A stretch of 14,582 nucleotides of DNA from Firmicutes bacterium CAG:238 (GTDB lineage Bacteria > Bacillota > Clostridia > Peptostreptococcales > Anaerovoracaceae). Location of the stretch: assembly GCA_000435615.1 (NCBI GenBank), contig FR882018.1:17975-32556 (forward strand), read 5' to 3'. The notes beneath the pieces were generated by a model, which saw only the letters and a list, made by a program, of their open reading frames with translations, was not told where the DNA came from and made no database searches. Of this stretch, positions 1-8,068 are shown piece by piece. The first letter of the stretch is position 1. The number at the start of each line of letters is the position of its first letter. Made by a program: the position numbers and the translations under genes.

Positions 1-97
1 CAAAGCGGAAGTAGAAGCGAAACTGCCGACACCGATAGAACCGACCTATACACTAGATGAAGCGGCAACCATATTAGCACAGGAGGTATCAGCATGA
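1..97 (+). CDS. C-terminal end of an unidentified phage protein (partial)
   Basis: An open frame enters from the left edge in the phase starting at position 2 and stops at TGA 95-97. The visible 31 residues are acidic and proline-containing and end in LDEAATILAQEVSA. The stop overlaps the ATG of the next gene (ATGA), the usual arrangement in a tightly packed phage late operon with translational coupling. The AGGAGG motif for the next gene lies inside this frame at 81-86. No family can be assigned from so short a tail. By position, a tail or other structural protein is likely. Confidence 0.7.
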   Translation, partial: KAEVEAKLPTPIEPTYTLDEAATILAQEVSA

Positions 98-510
98 AAC
101 ACGCAGACTTAGTAGCCTTTTTGAAGGCGGCAAGATTAACAGCGGACGATAATACCGCATTAACGGGAATGGAACTGTATCCTGTATGGGCGGTTGGAAT
201 AGCCGTAGCAAAAGATAGTAGATACCAGTATAATAGCAAGCTCTATAAGGTTGTACAAGCACACACCACGCAAGCAGACTGGACACCTGATATCGCACCT
301 GCATTATGGGCGGTAATCGACGCAGAACACGCTGGCACACTGGAAGACCCGATTCCAGCCGTAGCAGGCATGGAATACATCAAAGGTAAGTACTACATTG
401 AGGGCGAGACAATCTACCTGATGAACCGTGAGGGCATGGCAGACGGTGAATCCGTTGTACTGCACTACTTGCCGTCGCAGTTAGTCGGGCAGTATTTCGA
501 AGCGGTATAA
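94..510 (+). CDS. Small phage virion/tail protein with a chitin-binding (CBM5/12)-like module
   Basis: The product is 138 residues. Residues about 45-72 contain a Y-x-Y-x-x-x-L-Y-K-V pattern, then HTTQADWTP and PALW, which match the aromatic pattern of carbohydrate-binding module family 5/12. Phage tail and fibre proteins often carry this module, where it probably binds cell-wall or capsule sugars. The C-terminal part has a second small beta-rich segment (KGKYYIEGETIYLMNREG). The start is ATG 94, with AGGAGG at 81-86 and seven bases of spacing, overlapping the previous stop. Its place just upstream of internal-virion-type genes fits a tail accessory protein. The domain assignment is from pattern recognition only, and the exact role in the virion is inferred. 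Confidence 0.8.
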   Translation: MKHADLVAFLKAARLTADDNTALTGMELYPVWAVGIAVAKDSRYQYNSKLYKVVQAHTTQADWTPDIAPALWAVIDAEHAGTLEDPIPAVAGMEYIKGKYYIEGETIYLMNREGMADGESVVLHYLPSQLVGQYFEAV

Positions 511-666
511 AACAGAACTACATCAGCACTAATCGGGTGACTGCTCGGGAGGGCTGCTCAAAAACAGCCGCAAGCCTTGTGCAGGGTAACAGTACTTCAT
601 TTGCTGTGCGGTTCTAATCTCATAACGACTGGAATCTACGAAAACTGACAAAGAAAGGAAAAAAAC
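511..666 (+). other. 156-bp gap without a convincing gene; possible structured RNA
   Basis: This is the only sizeable gap in an otherwise tightly packed late operon. It has several complementary segments: GGCTG 552-556 with CAGCC 565-569 (8-base loop); CCTT 575-578 with AGGG 583-586; and the alternatives ACAG 589-592 with CTGT 604-607, or GTGCAG 579-584 with CTGTGC 604-609. A GTG-started frame of 26 codons (537-617) has no ribosome binding site and is not persuasive. There is no T-run, so it is not a simple terminator. AAAGGA at 654-659 is the ribosome binding site of the next gene. I do not recognise an RNA family. Confidence 0.4.
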
Positions 667-2010
667 ATGGGAAAAAAAGCAGGGAAAAAAACTGGGAGCA
701 CATCGAATGCAATAAAGACGCCATCGTCTACGCCCACAAGTACTCCCGCTGCGAGCACAACGAAAACATACCTCGTAAAAGCCGGAGATACAGGCAGTTA
801 TGCTGACATAGCGAACAAAGCGCAAGCCTATCTAACCGGCGGGACATATACCCCAGGACAAACGATAGATACAAACTGGTGGGGTGCGGGTGGCGGCAAG
901 GCTCAGATGTACGGCAATAGCAATACTTACAAAGGCCAAGCAATGACGTCGACGGACCTTGCAAAGGCGTATGAATACGCAAACCTTTATGATCAAAAGC
1001 AAGAAGAACAAAAACTTGCGCCATACCTTGAAATGCAAAACTACTATCAGCAAATCTTAGACACTCAGGATGCGCAATATGCAGCTAACCAAGAAGCGGC
1101 AATGCAAAGAACAGCGCAAACAATAGCAAGCATTAGGGCAAACGAAGACAACATCAACAACGACTTTGAAAAAGCACAAAAAGAGAATTATATCAATCAA
1201 ATAATACAAAAAAATCAAATGAACGATTACATGTCGGCCATGGGTTATACAGGTGGCATGGCAGAATCAACATTGCAAGGAATTAACAACAACTATGCCA
1301 CAAATCGGCAAAGCGCAATATCTGAAAGGGACAATGCGCTGAGACAAATCGAGCAACTTGTAGCCGAAGCGCAGGCAAGCGGAAATTCCGACCTTGCGGA
1401 CATTGCAAACAACTACTACAACAGTTACGTCAAAGCGCTTCAAAATCAAGCACAGATGAAATACCAAATCTCTGAGAACCAAAGAGACCAAGCAAACCTT
1501 GACCGAAACTACCTCCTTCAGCTTCGCCAGCAAGAGATGAACGAAAGAGCATACGAAGATGAAAGAAAAAGCGAAGTAGCAGAGAAGCTTGCATCAAATG
1601 ATTTTGACGCGTTCCTCAACACCTACAAAGGCAAATACACGAAAGAGGCTACCTACAGGAAATGGATTGAGAACCTCAAAAAGATGTCAGACCCTTACGG
1701 CTACAACAAACAGAAGATTGCGTACCTTACACAGTACATCAATTCCGGAATGGGGAAAAAGAAAAAAGCGGGAAAGTCCACGAAGTCAACGAATTCCGGC
1801 GGACTGGAAAATGGCGGATCTGAAAACAATTCAGGTAATTATGAGTATGTGAGACAAAACGCATATACAAACATGTACGGAAACTCCACATATGGCCAAA
1901 GAGTAGGCGGTCAAACAAGCGCAGTAAACTATGTGAAGTCACAGCTCCAAAAAGGATTGATAAGCGAAAATGAAGCATTAGCAATCTTAAGCGAGCTAGG
2001 AATAAAGTAG
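667..2010 (+). CDS. Helical Q/N-rich phage protein, probable internal virion or ejection protein
   Basis: The product is 447 residues. The first 35 are basic and rich in Ser, Thr and Pro. Residues 35-70 have a weak LysM-like pattern (YLVKAGDT followed by ADIA). Residues about 100-345 are almost entirely alpha-helical and rich in Gln and Asn, with a central GYTGGMAEST segment followed by INNNYATNRQSAISERDNAL. A Lys/Ser/Gly/Asn linker (about 362-395) leads to a short helical end. I recall similar TGG-x-x-E-S-containing helical proteins beside giant polyvalent genes in Firmicutes prophages, but cannot name a family. The start ATG 667 is preceded by AAAGGA (654-659). The next gene follows after 10 bases, so the two are very probably co-transcribed. 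A role inside the virion, as in other phage ejection proteins, is inferred. Confidence 0.8.
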   Translation: MGKKAGKKTGSTSNAIKTPSSTPTSTPAASTTKTYLVKAGDTGSYADIANKAQAYLTGGTYTPGQTIDTNWWGAGGGKAQMYGNSNTYKGQAMTSTDLAKAYEYANLYDQKQEEQKLAPYLEMQNYYQQILDTQDAQYAANQEAAMQRTAQTIASIRANEDNINNDFEKAQKENYINQIIQKNQMNDYMSAMGYTGGMAESTLQGINNNYATNRQSAISERDNALRQIEQLVAEAQASGNSDLADIANNYYNSYVKALQNQAQMKYQISENQRDQANLDRNYLLQLRQQEMNERAYEDERKSEVAEKLASNDFDAFLNTYKGKYTKEATYRKWIENLKKMSDPYGYNKQKIAYLTQYINSGMGKKKKAGKSTKSTNSGGLENGGSENNSGNYEYVRQNAYTNMYGNSTYGQRVGGQTSAVNYVKSQLQKGLISENEALAILSELGIK

Positions 2011-2020
2011 GAGAGAAAAC

Positions 2021-5000
2021 ATGGCTATAAATTGGGAAGAACTCGAAAAAAAGGCAAAACAGCAAGCGCAAAGAGATCTATCGCGTAACGGCGGAAAAAA
2101 TTACAAAGGCTCGGCAAGTGCCGGTCTAGCCGTGAACACCGCAGCCCTGAAAAAGAAAGAAATTCCGGTTAATACTGCCAAGCGAACCAAGCCAAAAAAC
2201 AAGCGCAAGCTTGACGCAGGTGCGAAGGCAATTCAAACAGAAGCGATCAAGACGAATGCTTTCCCTCAGGCAGCCGTGCGATTCAACGAAAGAATTCTTA
2301 ATGACGGAATACTTGCACCAGTGAGTATTCCGTATCAAATTGCAACAGGAAAAAAGCTTCTTGATTTTGGCTTCGAGCCGGCAAATGAGTCTGCTCAAAA
2401 AGGTGCAGCTATCGGAAACTTCGTTGGAACAGCCGCCGCATACGGAACCGGTTACGGCGCAGCAAACAAAGCAATCACAAAAGGCGCGGGAAAACTGCTT
2501 GCTACCGATGCAGGCAAAAAAGCAACCGCAAAGATTATAGGAAGTAAGCTCGGCCAAAGAGCAGGGAAGGAAACAGCGGGAAAAGTTGCAGAAGGTCTGG
2601 CAAGGAACCTTGTGGGCGACGCTACCGTCGGCACATTGATGAATCTTTCTGCCGCACGCGGCGAAGGCTTGCAAGGAAAAGAACTCGCAAAGGACATGGC
2701 CGTAAACGCTGCCTTTGATGCGGTGCTCGGCACAGGGTTTGAATTCGCGCCTATGGCACTGAAAGCCGGAAAGAACGCGCTGAAAAATACGAAGCTCGAA
2801 CCGCGGCTCGTTGATGGAAAAGTAAAGAATGTACGAGTAAGACAGCAGATCCCGCAGAATACCACCTATAAGGTGAGCCATTCGGGAAGCATAAACGAAA
2901 GGCTTGGCGCAAAGCTGATAAATGAAGAACTCGGAGAGATTCCAAGAAATGTGCAGAATACACCGCAGGAGATTCCGTATGCTAAAAGAGCACTCGCACC
3001 GGAAGCCCAAAAGAAAGTTTTTGATGCGGTTGAAAAACGAAGCGGCGCAAAAATTGCCTTTGCGGATCTTCCGGAAGGAGTAGATGGCACTTATCAAAAT
3101 GGCGTTATTACCATTTCAAACAGCGCAGCGAACCCGGCATATACGGTCCTCAAACATGAGCTCACGCACCACATTGAAACCTCCGGACATTACGCAGAAC
3201 TTTCGAATTTTATCCAAAATTCCATGCGTGATGCAGGTTACAATGTCGACCAAAGCATAAATGACATCACAAGTGACTATGCCAAGATGGGAAAGAATCT
3301 CACGGCTGAAGAGGCACAGAAGGAATTTACAGCAAAATTCGCAGAAGAATACCTTTTCAATTCCGAAAAGTCCATTGAGAGACTGGCAAGAGAAAATCCG
3401 AACATCTTCAGACAAATTTATGACTGGATTGTAGACACCGTTCGCAAAGTCGGAGCGTCGGAAGAAACAAAGTTCCTGATTGACGCTCAAAGAAAATACG
3501 AAAAGGTGCTAAGAACAGTCGGGAAAACAGAAGATGCCGGCACCAAGTATATGTTCTACAAAGCTTCTTCTGAAGATGTGCTTAAAGCGGAAAAGATGAA
3601 AGCGGCCGGAGCAAGCGAAGCGGAGATAAAGGCAAAACTCAATCTTCATCAGGACGCCCGCGGCGAATGGGTAAACGAATTAAGCGACAAAGGTGCAAAA
3701 ATATATAGCGACTTCGACGCACATCTATACAATTCTAACCTGAACTACAGACGTTATGTCGATATGTGGAAAAGGGGGGATATCTTCAATTCTGACTTTG
3801 AAAAACTGGACGAACTGTACGGAAATGTTGCGAGAAGCAAAGGCAACCTTGACCAGATTCTTGAACACGACGAGCTTTTTGCAAAGTATCCGCAGGCGAG
3901 AACCACGAGAGTTTCGTTTCAAGACTTACCGGAGGGGACGAGAGGAGGGTTTAACCCAAGCAGCAAAGAAATCTATCTCTCGAACAGTTTGCACGGTGAC
4001 GATGAGATTGCGGAGGCTCTGCTGCATGAAACACAGCACAATATACAGCGCATAGACGGCAGAAATTCCGGAGCAAATGCAGACTATATTGACCGTGAAT
4101 ATGCGATGCGCAAATTCGGAATGACACCGGAGGAGCTTTATTTAAGAAATGCCGGAGAAGCTGAGGCAAGGCAAACTGCACACAGCAGGCGCATGACGGA
4201 CGACGAACGAAGAAGCAGAGTACCGGAAAAAGGAATTGATTTTGTTGACAGTTCAAGCTATTTCCAAGATTATGTTGGAACGCGTTCTGATGGCATCGAA
4301 GTATACGAAACCAGCCCGGAGGTTAAAAACCTTCCTACGAAGGAAAAAATAAAACGCTACAAGCAGTACATGGAGGAAGAATACCGAGGGAGAACCGCTA
4401 AGTTCACAAAGAATGGGGAAACTTATTATGCAAGATTTGATGATGCAGATATACGAAAGAACATTTATGGCGACAAAAAATCCGACGCAAAAGGAAAAAC
4501 AGCAAAAGTAAATGCTGGAGCTGAGGGCGACATATTTGACTTGATAGAGGGTGCACGTTATCAAAGCAGCTCAGCAGAAAGAGGGAAAAATGGTGTCGCG
4601 CACAAAGGCGTAGAAAACTGGGATTACTATGTTAAAACCGTTCAAATCGACGGGAAGGTATTTGATGAAGTTGTAAATGTGAGACTAAATAACAAAGGCG
4701 AGTATGTTTACAGCATTCAGCTTAACCAGAATAAAAAAACACCGGCTCTTCCCCCTGCGCCTGCCTACAATGACAAGAGTCAAATGGCTACGCTTAAAAT
4801 CGGGGAGACCACCGATGCTACTAACAGTATACCCACAAACGGAAAAAATGTCAACGAAAAAACCTCGTTTTCTGTAGGGAACAGCTTAAGACAAGAAGAT
4901 TTGCTAAACAGACTAAAAACAGCCTCCGAATCCCTTTACGGCGAGAAAGGAAATAAATATCTGCAGCTACCTTACGCATCGGAAATTCCGGTAAAGAAAA

Positions 5001-8000
5001 CGGAGCCGCAGCCTATTCCATATGCACAGAAAGAAACGCCGCAGCCAATCCCTCATGCGGACACTATCCCTAAAAAGAGGAACGTCGCTTCGGAATCTCC
5101 GGATATCACAACAGACGAACGCTGGGACTATATGCTTGAAACTGCGCCGGGCGAGCGACACGCAAGGAAGCTCACGGAGGAAGAATGGACCAGTCCGAAG
5201 AAACATGCTGACGATAAGTTCAAAGCGGAGCACGGCATAACCGACAGGCAGGCCGAAGTCTTTTATAACGAGCCGAGAACGGAAATCAAAGAATCCAAGA
5301 AGGCGCAGCGGTATGAGCGCCGCCAAGTTCGGGAAGCGGATAAAGCGATAAGAGAAGCGCTTGACATCAACAAGTATTCTGACGGTCCATATATTAAGAA
5401 GCGCATGGACGAAGCAGTAGAGAAGATGAAAAATGGATCGCTTAGCAAAGCGGAAAAGGAACAACTTTTTGACGATATGTTCGCAAACGGCATCAAGATT
5501 GATGGTGAATTTGCAACGCAATACCAAGACCTCAAAAAGGTTCTCAGAGAGACGCCGATAAAGGTAAGCGAAAACATCAAGAAGAACATAGCGGACTTTG
5601 GAGACTTCCGCAGAAGAAATGTAAACAAAATCAGGCTGAACGACCAGGAAGGCGTGCAGGCTGATATTTTTTATGATGAGCTTCGAAATACTTACCCGGA
5701 ACTCTTCCCGGAAGTCAATACCCCGGAGGAAATGGTGGAAAAGATTGCGGAGGTTGCAGACAGTATCAAGATAGCCGAAAAGAGAGTATCTGAAGATATC
5801 TACGCCGATGAAATTTATACCGAAGCAAAGAAACGCTTTGACGAGGTTATGGATAACCTCGAAAACGAAGTAAACATCGTCAAGAAAAACTCTGAAAAGC
5901 ACAGAAGCGACATTACTATTGACCAGATGCATGAGTTCATAACCGACCTCGGAAAATTCAAACGCGAAGCCGAAAAGATTAAAAGCAAAGTCATTCTTAA
6001 CGATGAAGACCGAAAGCTGAAAGATATGCTCCTGCAAGGACAGATGACGCCGGAAACGCTCCGCAAGTTTAATCTTAACGCGAATAACATTATCGAAGTA
6101 TACAACGCAGAAAAACCTGTGTTTGAAATGAAGAACGCTCTCACAAAGCTCGGCGACAAGACAAAAGAAGGCTACAGAGAAGCGGCAAGGCGGATTCTGG
6201 AAGGAAGCGAAAACTGGAAAGATAAGAGGATGGGCTTTAGATATGACCGCGAAACTCCTGAAAGAAACTTTGTTGATATTGCAGGAAAAGCGGAGGGAGA
6301 AAAAATAATTAGAGAGTTCATCACTCCGATTCACGAACACGAAGCAGCAGCAACGCGCATGAAGAATGAACTTCGTGCAGTAGTGAAGAAACTAAAAATA
6401 TCAAGCAAAAAAGCTTACGACTTATCCGGCATTGAAATTGAAGCACCGGGGCTCGATAAGACACAAAAGGCTACAGAAGCGACTCTTGTGCAGCTTTACG
6501 GCGAAAAACTGATCCGAAAAGAAGACCTCGAATTCCTCGGAGCAGATGTAGGAAAAATTGAAAACGCAGTGCAAACGCTGCGCGGCATCTATAATCAGCT
6601 CATTGAAAAGGCAAATAACGAACTGATTAGGCACGGTTATGAACCGATAGAGTTCAGAAAAGACTACTTCCCACACTTCTCAGAAGATAAGCCTGACGGC
6701 ATGATTGCAAAAATCGGAAGTTTCTTGAGAATTGACGTCAAGAAAGATGAGCTTCCGACCGACATTATAGGATTGACGCACATGTTCAAGCCGGGTAGAA
6801 AATGGTTCGGAAACGCCCTTCAAAGAACCGGAAAGACGACGGAGTACAATGCGGTAAAAGGATTCGACATCTATATCGAAGGCGTTGCTGATATTATTCA
6901 CCACACAGAGGACATCCAGAAACTACGAGCTCTTGAAAGCGAGCTCCGATTCAAATATTCGGATGATGGAATCAAAGCACGCATAAAAGAAACAAAAGAG
7001 AAAGGGTTATCGCGCGAAGATGAGGAAAAAGAAATCCTTGATATTTTAAGAGCGGGCGATACAAAGCTGGGCGGGCTCGCGGTATGGCTTCAAGACTATA
7101 CAAATCAACTTGCAGGGAAAAAACCTCTTTCGGATAGAATTGCAGAAGCAAAGATAGGGAGAGTTTATTATAACGCAACAAAGGCAATCGAAAGCCGCAT
7201 TGCAGCAAACATGGTCGCAGTCAACTTTGCTTCTTGGCTTACTAATCTTATCCCACTTGTGCAGGCAAGCGAGATTTCGCCGAAGTATGTCATAGAAGGG
7301 ATCGCGCAAACGGTTGGGAATCGCTTCAGAAAAGTAGATGATATTACAGACATCTCGTCATTTCTCACAAACCGAAAAGGAAGCAACGTACTATGGAAGT
7401 CAAATCTTGAAAAAGCGCAGGACTTCTTAACCTCTCCGATGCAGATGATCGACAACTTCACATCGGAAGCATTGGTGAGAGCGAAATACGCAGAGCAGCT
7501 GAAAAAAGGAGTGCATCCTGAAGAGGCAATAAAGACCGCAGACCGATTTGCTGCAGACATAATCGCGGACAGGTCCAAAGGGGCACTACCAATCACATTC
7601 AACCAAAAGAACCCGATTAAAAAGATTTTGACGATGTATCAAGTTGAAGTAAATAACCAGTGGTCGCATCTTTTGAAGGACATTCCACGAAGCAAGGAAA
7701 ATGTGGCGCAGGTCGCGCTTGCCTTCACAAACTTCGCGGTCGGAGCGTATATCTTTAATGATGTATACGAAAGGCTTGTCGGACGAAGGCCCGCACTCGA
7801 CCCGATTAGCTGGGCTAATGATTTTGCCGGAGACGCCACAGGAAAGAAGCTGCCGAACTTTACGGAGGCACTGGAAAATGCGATGAAAGGGCAGGGAATA
7901 TCATTTGAAGAGGTAGACACCAAAAGCGGCGGTGGAACAATAGCAAGCTTTGGCGAGAATGTCGCACAGGACATTCCGTTTGTGGGTGGACTGCTTGGCG

Positions 8001-8068
8001 GTGGGCGTGTTCCGATCTCATCGGCTCTTTCGAATGGAGCCACCATAGCCAAAAAAAACGGACCTTAG
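2021..8068 (+). CDS. Giant phage polyvalent protein: two HExxH zincin-like modules, LPD3-like and LPD38-like regions (zero-frame product)
   Basis: The zero-frame product is 2015 residues. Residues about 130-245 are Gly/Ala-rich and hydrophobic, suggesting membrane interaction. Residues 330-445 form a zincin-like module with HELTH at 379-383 and Glu at 435 or 442 as possible third ligand. Residues about 507-720 resemble the LPD23 polyvalent domain, with a second HETQH at 669-673 and a GEAEA motif at 712-716. Residues about 755-906 resemble LPD3. A Pro-rich linker with repeated PIPYA-type motifs leads to a long helical region with RNFVDIAG near 1415, DYFPHF near 1548, MFKPGRKWFGNAL near 1587 and hydrophobic stretches near 1731-1752 and 1899-1915, as in LPD38 proteins. 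Such proteins are thought to be packaged and delivered with phage DNA, so peptidase or nuclease effects in the new host are plausible but inferred. The start ATG has AGGAGAG at 2009-2015. The frame stops at TAG 8066, directly after an A8 run, and the -1 frame carries the rest of the family's usual C-terminus. Confidence 0.93.
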   Translation: MAINWEELEKKAKQQAQRDLSRNGGKNYKGSASAGLAVNTAALKKKEIPVNTAKRTKPKNKRKLDAGAKAIQTEAIKTNAFPQAAVRFNERILNDGILAPVSIPYQIATGKKLLDFGFEPANESAQKGAAIGNFVGTAAAYGTGYGAANKAITKGAGKLLATDAGKKATAKIIGSKLGQRAGKETAGKVAEGLARNLVGDATVGTLMNLSAARGEGLQGKELAKDMAVNAAFDAVLGTGFEFAPMALKAGKNALKNTKLEPRLVDGKVKNVRVRQQIPQNTTYKVSHSGSINERLGAKLINEELGEIPRNVQNTPQEIPYAKRALAPEAQKKVFDAVEKRSGAKIAFADLPEGVDGTYQNGVITISNSAANPAYTVLKHELTHHIETSGHYAELSNFIQNSMRDAGYNVDQSINDITSDYAKMGKNLTAEEAQKEFTAKFAEEYLFNSEKSIERLARENPNIFRQIYDWIVDTVRKVGASEETKFLIDAQRKYEKVLRTVGKTEDAGTKYMFYKASSEDVLKAEKMKAAGASEAEIKAKLNLHQDARGEWVNELSDKGAKIYSDFDAHLYNSNLNYRRYVDMWKRGDIFNSDFEKLDELYGNVARSKGNLDQILEHDELFAKYPQARTTRVSFQDLPEGTRGGFNPSSKEIYLSNSLHGDDEIAEALLHETQHNIQRIDGRNSGANADYIDREYAMRKFGMTPEELYLRNAGEAEARQTAHSRRMTDDERRSRVPEKGIDFVDSSSYFQDYVGTRSDGIEVYETSPEVKNLPTKEKIKRYKQYMEEEYRGRTAKFTKNGETYYARFDDADIRKNIYGDKKSDAKGKTAKVNAGAEGDIFDLIEGARYQSSSAERGKNGVAHKGVENWDYYVKTVQIDGKVFDEVVNVRLNNKGEYVYSIQLNQNKKTPALPPAPAYNDKSQMATLKIGETTDATNSIPTNGKNVNEKTSFSVGNSLRQEDLLNRLKTASESLYGEKGNKYLQLPYASEIPVKKTEPQPIPYAQKETPQPIPHADTIPKKRNVASESPDITTDERWDYMLETAPGERHARKLTEEEWTSPKKHADDKFKAEHGITDRQAEVFYNEPRTEIKESKKAQRYERRQVREADKAIREALDINKYSDGPYIKKRMDEAVEKMKNGSLSKAEKEQLFDDMFANGIKIDGEFATQYQDLKKVLRETPIKVSENIKKNIADFGDFRRRNVNKIRLNDQEGVQADIFYDELRNTYPELFPEVNTPEEMVEKIAEVADSIKIAEKRVSEDIYADEIYTEAKKRFDEVMDNLENEVNIVKKNSEKHRSDITIDQMHEFITDLGKFKREAEKIKSKVILNDEDRKLKDMLLQGQMTPETLRKFNLNANNIIEVYNAEKPVFEMKNALTKLGDKTKEGYREAARRILEGSENWKDKRMGFRYDRETPERNFVDIAGKAEGEKIIREFITPIHEHEAAATRMKNELRAVVKKLKISSKKAYDLSGIEIEAPGLDKTQKATEATLVQLYGEKLIRKEDLEFLGADVGKIENAVQTLRGIYNQLIEKANNELIRHGYEPIEFRKDYFPHFSEDKPDGMIAKIGSFLRIDVKKDELPTDIIGLTHMFKPGRKWFGNALQRTGKTTEYNAVKGFDIYIEGVADIIHHTEDIQKLRALESELRFKYSDDGIKARIKETKEKGLSREDEEKEILDILRAGDTKLGGLAVWLQDYTNQLAGKKPLSDRIAEAKIGRVYYNATKAIESRIAANMVAVNFASWLTNLIPLVQASEISPKYVIEGIAQTVGNRFRKVDDITDISSFLTNRKGSNVLWKSNLEKAQDFLTSPMQMIDNFTSEALVRAKYAEQLKKGVHPEEAIKTADRFAADIIADRSKGALPITFNQKNPIKKILTMYQVEVNNQWSHLLKDIPRSKENVAQVALAFTNFAVGAYIFNDVYERLVGRRPALDPISWANDFAGDATGKKLPNFTEALENAMKGQGISFEEVDTKSGGGTIASFGENVAQDIPFVGGLLGGGRVPISSALSNGATIAKKNGP
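8053..8059 (+). promoter_or_regulatory. Slippery heptamer A_AAA_AAC, candidate -1 ribosomal frameshift site
   Basis: In the zero frame the codons read GCC AAA AAA AAC GGA CCT TAG, so 8053-8059 is an exact X_XXY_YYZ heptamer of the A-rich class used in bacteria (dnaX uses A_AAA_AAG). A GGAG element at 8036-8039 lies 13 bases upstream, near the position of the stimulatory Shine-Dalgarno-like element in dnaX, which sits 10 bases upstream. I see no strong hairpin immediately downstream. Shifting to -1 avoids the stop at 8066 and joins 309 more codons. The same A8 run could instead be a mutated or misread A9, or a site of transcriptional slippage. Confidence 0.55.

Noticed and set aside
537..617. 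A 26-codon GTG-started gene in the gap
   Set aside because: It has no ribosome binding site, and codons and composition give no support.
511..666. IscB-associated (HEARO/omega) RNA or group II intron domain V
   Set aside because: No nuclease or reverse transcriptase gene is nearby, and the sequence does not resemble the one omega RNA I can recall. The AGCC...GGTT pairing superficially recalls domain V, but the length, loop and bulge do not fit.
2126..3097. Long - strand open frame of 323 codons
   Set aside because: Same reasoning: antisense to the N-terminal half of the giant gene, with a Cys- and Phe-rich meaningless translation.
4967..6340. Long - strand open frame of 457 codons inside the giant gene
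   Set aside because: It lies opposite the coding strand of a well-supported gene, its translation is rich in Phe, Arg and Cys without recognisable motifs, and it is best explained as an antisense shadow.
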